The notes beneath the pieces were generated by a model. It saw only the letters and a program-made list of their open reading frames with translations, did no database searches and was not told the DNA's origin. Positions 12,663 to 17,955 of a stretch of 17,955 bases of DNA are shown piece after piece; within the stretch, counting starts at the first letter, position 1, and every line of letters starts with the position of its first letter. Position numbers and translations under genes: made by a program. The stretch comes from Clostridiales bacterium (GTDB taxonomy: Bacteria; Bacillota; Clostridia; Christensenellales; Aristaeellaceae), in NCBI GenBank assembly GCA_004556395.1, contig SFHK01000051.1, forward strand, positions 1 through 17,955, written 5' to 3'.

Positions 12663-14048
12663 ATGCTGAAAAAGGGAGCGGCGGAGCGCGCGCTGGGCAG
12701 AGCGGTTTCTACCGGCGGCGATTTTGCCGAGATATTCTATGAGGATACGCGCTCTTCGCGCATCGGCCAGACGGACGACCGCATCGACACGGCGACGACG
12801 GGGCGCATTCACGGCGCGGGTCTGCGGGTTTACAAGGGAACGAACAGCGTATACGTGCACACCAACGATACCTCGGACGCGGGTCTGATGGCGTTGGCGG
12901 AGCGCGCGGCGGACGCGGTAGGCAGCGTTCGCGGAGAGGACAGGCAGATTCAGCTGTCCGGCTCCATCGTGAAGAACATTCATGAAATTCGCGAGCTTCC
13001 CATGGACGTTTCCGGCGAACGCCGCCGCGCGCTGGTGCGCGAAGCGTGCCGCGCGGCGCGCGCGGAGAGCGCGGAAATCGCGCACGTGACCGGCGCGCTG
13101 TGGGACTGGGAGCAGGCCGTGACCATTGCCAACACGGAGGGCATGTTCGTTTCCGATCAGCGCGTGTACACGCGCGCGTCCGTCACGGCGGTCGCCAGCG
13201 GCAAGGGCGAGAACCAGACCGGCTCCGAGAGTCCGGGCGCGATGATGGGCTTTGAGCTGTTTTCCACGAGGGAGGACATGAACGCGCGCGCCCGCGAAGC
13301 CGCGCGCCGCGCGGTGACGATGCTGCACGCCGACAAGTGTCCGGCGGGCGTGATGCCCGTGGTCATCGACGGCGGCTTCGGCGGCGTGATCTTCCACGAG
13401 GCCTGCGGCCATTCGCTGGAAGCGACCAGCGTGGCCTACGGTAATTCCGAGTTCTGCGGAAAGCTGGGTCAGCAGATCGCGTCCAGGATCGTCACCGCCA
13501 TTGACGACGGCACGATCGCCAACGAATGGGGCAGCGAAAACATCGACGACGAGGGCAACCCGACGACGAAGCTGGTGCTGATTGAAAACGGCGTCCTGAA
13601 AAACTACATGATCGACCGTCTGAACGCGCGCAAGATGGGCATGCCGGTAACCGGTTCCGCGCGCCGCCAGAATTATTCGTTTGCGCCGACGTCGCGTATG
13701 CGCAACACCTATATCGCGCCCGGCACCGACGACGAGGCGGAGATCATCGCGTCCTGCCCGGACGGGCTGTACGCGAAAGTCATGGGCGGCGGCAGCGTGA
13801 ATCCGCTGACGGGCGAGTTCAATTTCGCCGTGGGCGAGGGCTATCTGATTCGAAACGGCAAGATCGACCGGCCCGTGCGCGGCGCGACGCTGATTGGCAA
13901 GGGCGGCAACACCATTTCCCGCATCGACCGCGTCGGCAGAAAGATGTGGATGGCGCAGGGCATGTGCGGAAGCGCCAGCGGCAGCGTGCCCACGAACGTC
14001 GGCCAGCCGATGATCCGCGTGACCGACATGACGGTGGGAGGCAGATAA
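12663..14048 (+). CDS. tldD: TldD metalloprotease subunit
   Basis: A 461-residue TldD, the catalytic half of the TldD/TldE heterodimer, a zinc protease that digests unfolded peptides and in some bacteria matures or degrades modified peptides (for example microcin B17 processing in E. coli). The zinc site HEACGH is at 245-250 (HExxxH). C435, in the GMCGSASGSVP block near the C-terminus, matches the position expected for the third, cysteine ligand. The N-terminal domain has GRIHGAGLRVYKG, usual for the family. AAGGAG lies about 10 bases before the ATG. tldE begins one base after the stop codon, which implies tight cotranslation. No RiPP precursor or modification enzyme is seen nearby, so a housekeeping proteolytic role is more likely. 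Confidence 0.96.
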   Translation: MLKKGAAERALGRAVSTGGDFAEIFYEDTRSSRIGQTDDRIDTATTGRIHGAGLRVYKGTNSVYVHTNDTSDAGLMALAERAADAVGSVRGEDRQIQLSGSIVKNIHEIRELPMDVSGERRRALVREACRAARAESAEIAHVTGALWDWEQAVTIANTEGMFVSDQRVYTRASVTAVASGKGENQTGSESPGAMMGFELFSTREDMNARAREAARRAVTMLHADKCPAGVMPVVIDGGFGGVIFHEACGHSLEATSVAYGNSEFCGKLGQQIASRIVTAIDDGTIANEWGSENIDDEGNPTTKLVLIENGVLKNYMIDRLNARKMGMPVTGSARRQNYSFAPTSRMRNTYIAPGTDDEAEIIASCPDGLYAKVMGGGSVNPLTGEFNFAVGEGYLIRNGKIDRPVRGATLIGKGGNTISRIDRVGRKMWMAQGMCGSASGSVPTNVGQPMIRVTDMTVGGR

Positions 14049-14049
14049 A

Positions 14050-15402
14050 ATGAACAGACAGGAGTTTTTGAACAAGCTGTTCGCGGCCGCGGCCGCGGCG
14101 GGCATCGCGGAGTCGGAGGCGTATATCGCCGGCGGCGAGAACACCTCGGTTGAGATCCTGGATGGTCAGATCAAGGAATATTCCGCCGCGAAGAGCGAGG
14201 GACTGTGCTTCCGCGGCGTATACGAAGGCCGCATGGGCTATGCGTCCACCGAGGAAATGGACGAGGACGCGATCGAAATGCTGGTGAACGGCGTTCGGGA
14301 AAACGCGGCGCTTCTGGAAACCGACGACGACGAAACGATTTTCGAGGGCGTGAAGGAATACGCGCCGCTGGATCAGTACTGCGAGGAAACGGCGAGCATG
14401 CCGGCTTCCGAAATGATCGAGCGCGCGAAGAAGATGGAGGAACGCGCGAAGGCGGCGGATCCCCACGTGCAGCGCATGGACGGCGTCAGCTTTGACACGC
14501 TCGTTCGCGAAAAGCGCATCGTGAATTCGCGCGGACTGGATATTTCCTACCGTTCGGCGCTGGCCGCCGCTTCGGTGGCGCCGATTGTGGCGGACAACGG
14601 ACGCGTGAATTTCGATTATGAGATGCGCTGCGCGTTCCGCAAGGACGAAATTCCCGACGACGAGCTGGCCGACCGCGCGGTCGCCAAGGCCGTCGCCGGA
14701 CTGAACGCCGAAAGCGTGCCCTCGGGCAGCTATCGCGTGGTGCTGCGCAACGACGCGGCAAGGACGCTTCTGAGCACCTTCGCGGGCGTGTTCTCCGCGG
14801 AAAACGCGCGCAAGGGTCTGTCCCTCCTGAAGGATCGCGAGGGCGAGCGTGTGGCGGCCGAATGCGTGACGATCATCGACGATCCGCTTTTGAAGGACGG
14901 CTTCGCGTCCGTTCCCTTCGACGCGGAGGGCGTGCCCACGTTCACCAAGACCGTGGTGGAGAAGGGCGTTCTCAAGACGCTTCTGCACAACCGCACCACG
15001 GCGAAGGCAATGGGAAAGGAGACCACCGGCAACGCGGCCAAGGCGGGCTATGCCGCGCCCGTGCGCGTCGCGCCGACGAACTTCTTCATCGCGCCGTCGC
15101 AGATGTCGTTTGACGAGCTGCTGGAGGAGGTTGGAAACGGCCTGCTGATCACCTCCATGATGGGCATGCACTCCGGCGCGAACCAGATCAGCGGCGACTT
15201 CTCGCTGGGCGCGAAGGGCTTCCTGATCGAAAACGGCAGGCTTGGCCGTCCGGTGGAGCAGATCACCATCGCATCCAACTTCTTTGACATTCTCAAGAAC
15301 ATTCGCCGCACCGCGTCCGACCTGCGCTTCGGCTATCCCGGCTCGACGACGATCGGCAGCCCCGCGCTCGACGTGGGCATGATCTCGGTGGCTGGTAAGT
15401 AA
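14050..15402 (+). CDS. tldE: TldE/PmbA protease partner subunit
   Basis: A 450-residue PmbA/TldE-type protein, homologous to TldD but without the HExxxH zinc motif. It pairs with TldD so that the peptide-cleaving chamber lies between the two. Family features include the N-terminal SVEILDGQIKEYSAAKSEGL, a middle NSRGLDISYR block, the C-terminal HSGANQISGDFSLGAKGFLI and GSTTIGSPALDVGMISVAGK at the very end. GGGAGG overlaps the end of tldD, with a normal spacing to ATG 14050. The gene order tldD-tldE with a one-base gap supports production of both subunits in equal amounts. A strong terminator follows. Confidence 0.95.
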   Translation: MNRQEFLNKLFAAAAAAGIAESEAYIAGGENTSVEILDGQIKEYSAAKSEGLCFRGVYEGRMGYASTEEMDEDAIEMLVNGVRENAALLETDDDETIFEGVKEYAPLDQYCEETASMPASEMIERAKKMEERAKAADPHVQRMDGVSFDTLVREKRIVNSRGLDISYRSALAAASVAPIVADNGRVNFDYEMRCAFRKDEIPDDELADRAVAKAVAGLNAESVPSGSYRVVLRNDAARTLLSTFAGVFSAENARKGLSLLKDREGERVAAECVTIIDDPLLKDGFASVPFDAEGVPTFTKTVVEKGVLKTLLHNRTTAKAMGKETTGNAAKAGYAAPVRVAPTNFFIAPSQMSFDELLEEVGNGLLITSMMGMHSGANQISGDFSLGAKGFLIENGRLGRPVEQITIASNFFDILKNIRRTASDLRFGYPGSTTIGSPALDVGMISVAGK

Positions 15403-15423
15403 ACACAGCTTCTATAAGGCAAA

Positions 15424-15458
15424 ACGCGCCGGAATCCCTGCGATTTCGGCGTGTTTTT
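15424..15458 (+). terminator. Intrinsic terminator of the tldD-tldE operon
   Basis: ACGCGCCGGAATC (15424-15436) pairs with GATTTCGGCGTGT (15442-15454) in a 13-bp stem with two G-T wobbles and a CCTGC loop. It is followed by TTTT and preceded by an A-run, so it is a textbook Rho-independent terminator. It lies 22 bases past the tldE stop. Confidence 0.93.
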
Positions 15459-15469
15459 GCGCTTCCGGC

Positions 15470-15498
15470 TTGCAAATCGAGGGAGAAAGCGTTATAAT
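15470..15498 (+). promoter_or_regulatory. Sigma-A-type promoter of the isomerase-LRR operon
   Basis: TTGCAA (15470-15475), a 17-base spacer and a perfect TATAAT (15493-15498), placed just after the tldE terminator. The TTG at 15470 that opens the longer frame is part of the -35 element, which rules it out as a start codon. Confidence 0.85.
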
Positions 15499-15541
15499 AA
15501 GGTTGCGCGAACAGGTTTACAAATGGAATGGAGGCACTTTT

Positions 15542-16462
15542 ATGATGAAAATTGCGGTTCAGACCGGCGGCCCCGAGGAGAGACTGGGCGTAGACGCGAC
15601 CTATCGACTGGTAAAGGAAGCCGGTTTCGACGCGGTTGACGCGAATATCGATCATCTCGTCAGCGGACGTGACCTGCACGACCGAAAGATTCCCGAGATC
15701 TTCCTGACCGGCTCCGACAAGGAATGCGCCGAGCGCTTCCTGCCGTGGAAGGAAGCCGCAGAGAAATATGGCATCGACAATTATCAGGCGCACGCGCCGT
15801 TCCCCAGCTATGTGTATGACGAGAACAGCGAGGAATACAACGACCAGATTCTCACGATGCTCAGGCGCATGATTATGGGCTGCGACGTGATGAACTGCCG
15901 CAACCTGATCATTCATCCCTTCTTCCTGGGCTACGAGCAGCAGCTCGATCCCGAGAAGGAGTGGGAGATCAACGTCGACCGATATTCCCGCCTGATTCCG
16001 GAAGCGAAGAAGTACGGTGTGACGATCAACCTTGAAAACATGTTCATGGCCAAGCGTGGCAAGATCTACGCGGCCTGCTGCTCGGACATCACCACGGCCT
16101 GCCGCTATGTCGACACGCTCAACGGCATTGCCGGCGGCAAGCAGTTTGGCTTCTGCCTGGATACCGGCCACCTGCTGCTCGTGGGTCTGGACGTGAAGAA
16201 CGCCATGATCGAGCTGGGCGACCGCATTACCGCGTTCCACGTGCACGACAACGACGGCGCGCACGATCAGCATCTGGCGCCGTACATGGGCGTGCTGGAC
16301 TGGAACCGCTTTGTGGAAGGCCTGAAGGCCATTGGCTACAACAAGACGATGAGCTTTGAAACCTTCAACATCTGGAACGTGATGGACGAGGAAATCGCGC
16401 CCAAGATGATGAAGTTCATCGCCGAGTGCGGACGCACCTTCGCACGCCGCGCCGAGGCGTAA
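15542..16462 (+). CDS. Sugar-phosphate isomerase/epimerase-like TIM-barrel enzyme (AP endonuclease 2 fold)
   Basis: A 306-residue protein of the xylose-isomerase-like TIM-barrel superfamily (PF01261), as in IolE, hydroxypyruvate isomerase and sugar 3-epimerases. The divalent-metal residues are recognisable: E165 in INLENMF, D207 and H210 in CLDTGH, H233/H235 in FHVHDN and E273 in SFETF. H84 and H125 also fit strand-end positions of the barrel. It has no signal peptide and is cytosolic. The precise sugar substrate cannot be told, because the family is broad and the neighbours do not point to a pathway. GGAGG lies 7 bases before ATG 15542; a second ATG follows immediately at 15545. It has its own promoter, and the LRR gene begins 49 bases after it. 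Confidence 0.9.
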   Translation: MMKIAVQTGGPEERLGVDATYRLVKEAGFDAVDANIDHLVSGRDLHDRKIPEIFLTGSDKECAERFLPWKEAAEKYGIDNYQAHAPFPSYVYDENSEEYNDQILTMLRRMIMGCDVMNCRNLIIHPFFLGYEQQLDPEKEWEINVDRYSRLIPEAKKYGVTINLENMFMAKRGKIYAACCSDITTACRYVDTLNGIAGGKQFGFCLDTGHLLLVGLDVKNAMIELGDRITAFHVHDNDGAHDQHLAPYMGVLDWNRFVEGLKAIGYNKTMSFETFNIWNVMDEEIAPKMMKFIAECGRTFARRAEA

Positions 16463-16511
16463 CGCATCTGTGCGCCGCGGGCAAAGCCGACCGTACGGAA
16501 GGATGAGTGGA

Positions 16512-17390
16512 ATGAAGCGAGCTGTCTGTCTGTTTCTCGTGCTGCTCATGGCGTTGGGCATCGTGTGCGCGGAGGGCGAAGAACGAAGCCTTGGAAGCTT
16601 TCACTATCGTTTGAATGGCGACGGAACGGCCGTCCTGACCAGGTACGGCCGGGCGCTGGGCGTTACGGAGCTCGAAATCCCCTGCACGCTGGAAGGCAGC
16701 GCCGTGACGGCCATCGGAGACCGAGCGTTCGCGGATTGCGACTGGCTGACGAAGATCGTGGTTCCGGAGGGCGTAACGTCCATCGGGGAGGAAGCGTTCT
16801 CCGGCTGCGCCGCGCTTCAGATTCTGCGGCTGCCATCCACGCTGTCGCAGCTTGCGCCGACGGCGTTTGACGGCTGCGACAGCCTTTCGGTGGAACAGAC
16901 CTCCGACCATTTCTACTATCGGGTGACTGACGGCAAGGCGACGGTCACCGGCTATGCGCGAGAGAAGGGCGTTTCGGAAGTTCGCATTCCCGCCGTGCTG
17001 GGCGGGGCCGCCGTCACGGCCATCGGCGCGCGTGCGTTCGCGGGCTGCGGCTGGCTGACGGCGGTCGAGATTCCGGAGGGCGTGACGAGCGTCGGCGAGG
17101 AAGCGTTTTCCGGCTGCAAGGCGCTCAAAACCGTTCAGAAGCCCGCGTCGCTTACGAGCGTCGCCGAGACGGCGTTTGACGGCTGCGACAGCCTGAAGAA
17201 AACGGCGGCGGAACCGCAGACGGAGCCGGAAAAGCACAATTATGTGCTGAACACCAACACGAAAAAGTTCCACCGAACCGGCTGCGGAAGCATCAAGCAA
17301 ATGAAGGATAAGAACAAAAAGACGTTTTACGGCACGCGCGAGGAGGTCATCAAGAAGGGCTATTCGCCGTGCAAAAAGTGCAATCCATAG
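16512..17390 (+). CDS. Secreted BspA-like LRR protein with C-terminal zinc-finger-like domain
   Basis: A 292-residue exported protein. Residues 1-20 form a signal peptide (MKR, hydrophobic core, VCA). Two copies of a ~103-residue block follow (30-125 and 134-228), each with BspA-type (LRR_5) repeats such as AVTAIGDRAFADC and EGVTSIGEEAFSGC. The last ~50 residues (243-292) are a separate domain, NYVLNTNTKKFHRTGCGSI to GYSPCKKCNP. C258, C287 and C290 plus H254 are candidate metal ligands; the domain resembles the Ada-type zinc-binding tail known in Clostridia nucleases and metallo-beta-lactamase-fold proteins. Starts at 16470 and 16503 are possible, but GGAAGG lies 9 bases before ATG 16512, which also gives the cleanest signal peptide. 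BspA-like proteins often mediate adhesion; the function here is unknown. Confidence 0.88.
   Translation: MKRAVCLFLVLLMALGIVCAEGEERSLGSFHYRLNGDGTAVLTRYGRALGVTELEIPCTLEGSAVTAIGDRAFADCDWLTKIVVPEGVTSIGEEAFSGCAALQILRLPSTLSQLAPTAFDGCDSLSVEQTSDHFYYRVTDGKATVTGYAREKGVSEVRIPAVLGGAAVTAIGARAFAGCGWLTAVEIPEGVTSVGEEAFSGCKALKTVQKPASLTSVAETAFDGCDSLKKTAAEPQTEPEKHNYVLNTNTKKFHRTGCGSIKQMKDKNKKTFYGTREEVIKKGYSPCKKCNP
16599..17195 (+). repeat. Internal tandem duplication in the LRR gene
   Basis: Two coding blocks (about 16599-16886 and 16911-17195) repeat with a shift near 309 bases. An identical 27-base segment occurs at 16859-16885 and 17168-17194, and other parts have diverged. The matching protein blocks share the order YR, GV, IP, AVTAIG, RAFA, EGVTS, EEAFSGC and TAFDGCDSL. 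It is a gene-internal duplication, not a mobile element. Confidence 0.85.
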
Positions 17391-17402
17391 GAAGAATTGT
17401 CG

Positions 17403-17443
17403 CGAGCCGCTCCCGAACGCGCCGAAAGGCCGGGAGCGGCTCG
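17403..17443 (+). terminator. Probable terminator after the LRR gene
   Basis: CGAGCCGCTCCCG (17403-17415) pairs perfectly with CGGGAGCGGCTCG (17431-17443). The loop holds a small GCC-GAAA-GGC hairpin (17421-17430). The following bases (TTCCGTAAAAATCC) lack a good T-run, so termination may be partial. It lies 12 bases past the stop. A second, A/T-only hairpin (GAAAAA/TTTTTC, about 17464-17481) follows. Confidence 0.68.
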
Positions 17444-17493
17444 TTCCGTAAAAATCCAAAGTTGAAAAAACGGTGTTTTTCCATCGGAAAGAA

Positions 17494-17522
17494 TTGTTTT
17501 TGCGCCGGAAATGTGGTATGAT
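17494..17522 (+). promoter_or_regulatory. Sigma-A-type promoter of the last gene
   Basis: TTGTTT (17494-17499), a 17-base spacer and TATGAT (17517-17522), with TGG before the -10. It would start transcription near 17529, about 33 bases before the ATG at 17562. Confidence 0.75.
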
Positions 17523-17561
17523 AGACGGGAAAACAATAGTCACGAAGGGACGGATTTAACA

Positions 17562-17955
17562 ATGGCTGGAAATCGCGCGCACGCAATGAACACTCGGAAG
17601 AAAAAAGAGCCTTTTACCTTCAGCAAGCTCCCGCCCGAACAGAAAAAGGTTTGGAAATGGGGCGCAATCATCGTTGCGTGTCTGCTGGTGGTCATTGTCG
17701 TGCTGGGTCAGTTCGACCTTCTGCCGCATTTTAAGGGTAACCTGCATCTGGTCGGCGGGAAGCTTCTGGGCGTCGACGCAAACGACGTTGTCGTCAATCT
17801 GAGCGACAGCAAGGACGCCGAGTATTACAAAATCGGCAAGTTCGATATCCCGGAGGGCTTTGAGCTTTTGACCGAAAATACCTTCAACGTGAAGAGCGAC
17901 GAGCTTGAGCCCGAGTGGCTCATTAAGCCGGTGGAGGGCTATCAGGGCGTTCAGT
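17562..17955 (+). CDS. Membrane-anchored protein of unknown function, 5' part only
   Basis: An open frame of 131 codons runs from ATG 17562 off the end of the window. The N-terminal ~30 residues are basic (NTRKKKE, EQKKVWKW), followed by one membrane segment (about 34-51, GAIIVACLLVVIVVLG). The rest is soluble and probably outside: LVGGKLLGVDANDVVVNLSD, then KIGKFDIPEGFELLTENTFN. The basic side before the membrane segment predicts a cytosolic N-terminus. No family is recognised. AAGGGA lies about 11 bases upstream of the ATG, and the promoter at 17494 belongs to it. The coding signal is good, but the C-terminal part that would identify it is missing. Confidence 0.78.
   Translation, partial: MAGNRAHAMNTRKKKEPFTFSKLPPEQKKVWKWGAIIVACLLVVIVVLGQFDLLPHFKGNLHLVGGKLLGVDANDVVVNLSDSKDAEYYKIGKFDIPEGFELLTENTFNVKSDELEPEWLIKPVEGYQGVQ

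Noticed and set aside
12477..14144. 555-codon minus-strand frame opposite tldD
   Set aside because: It is long only because of base composition; it crosses three genes and the tldD promoter, and shows no domain.
13819..15171. 450-codon minus-strand frame opposite tldD/tldE
   Set aside because: A shadow of the TldE frame with a His/Arg/Val-rich translation and no motif.
12663..15402. RiPP or microcin maturation cluster around tldD/tldE
   Set aside because: No precursor peptide, cyclodehydratase, lanthionine synthetase or dedicated exporter is seen nearby, so a general protease role is simpler.
15470..15541. Longer isomerase starting with TTG at 15470
   Set aside because: The codon is part of the -35 element; a proper Shine-Dalgarno precedes ATG 15542, which gives the normal family N-terminus.

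Overview
The window looks like a chromosomal segment from a fairly GC-rich member of the Clostridia (Bacillota), possibly an uncultured gut-type lineage. The reasons are a 23S-5S rRNA end of Bacillota type, a MutS2 with an Smr domain, a FloA-type flotillin next to a short NfeD, a U32/DUF3656 protein, a secreted BspA-like leucine-rich-repeat protein with a Clostridia-type C-terminal zinc-finger-like domain, and consensus-like sigma-A promoters with 17-bp spacers. The lineage is an inference from gene families; no database was searched.

Layout. Bases 1-690 are the 3' end of an rRNA operon: partial 23S, a 160-base spacer with no tRNA, 5S, and a terminator hairpin. A three-gene minus-strand operon (3324 down to 774) runs into it. 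In transcription order it encodes a DUF1848 protein with a C-terminal radical-SAM-like cysteine cluster, a zinc-type macrodomain ADP-ribosyl hydrolase, and a class M sirtuin (SirTM) with an ADP-ribosyltransferase-type active site. It is a reversible protein ADP-ribosylation module without the lipoyl-carrier and ligase genes of the best-known SirTM operons, and it is the most interesting part of the window.

A divergent plus-strand operon starts from a clear promoter at 3423-3451. It encodes a U32 (RlhA-like) protein, MutS2, a secreted HtrA-like serine protease and a Nudix hydrolase, then probably continues into NfeD, FloA, a small membrane protein and an orphan LytTR response regulator. Two themes run through it: ribosome and nucleic-acid maintenance (U32, MutS2, Nudix) and envelope or membrane-domain quality control (HtrA, NfeD, FloA). 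A second operon with its own promoter at 12580-12608 encodes the TldD/TldE metalloprotease pair and ends at a strong intrinsic terminator (15424-15458). A third (promoter 15470-15498) encodes a TIM-barrel sugar-phosphate isomerase/epimerase-like enzyme and a secreted LRR protein. A fourth promoter (17494-17522) drives a membrane-anchored protein of unknown function that is cut by the window end.

The DNA is densely packed, and no stretch over 300 bases lacks a gene. In several genes the longest open frame starts too early: promoter elements or Shine-Dalgarno positions place the real starts at 3491, 9318, 10345, 11827, 15542, 16512 and (minus strand) 2379.
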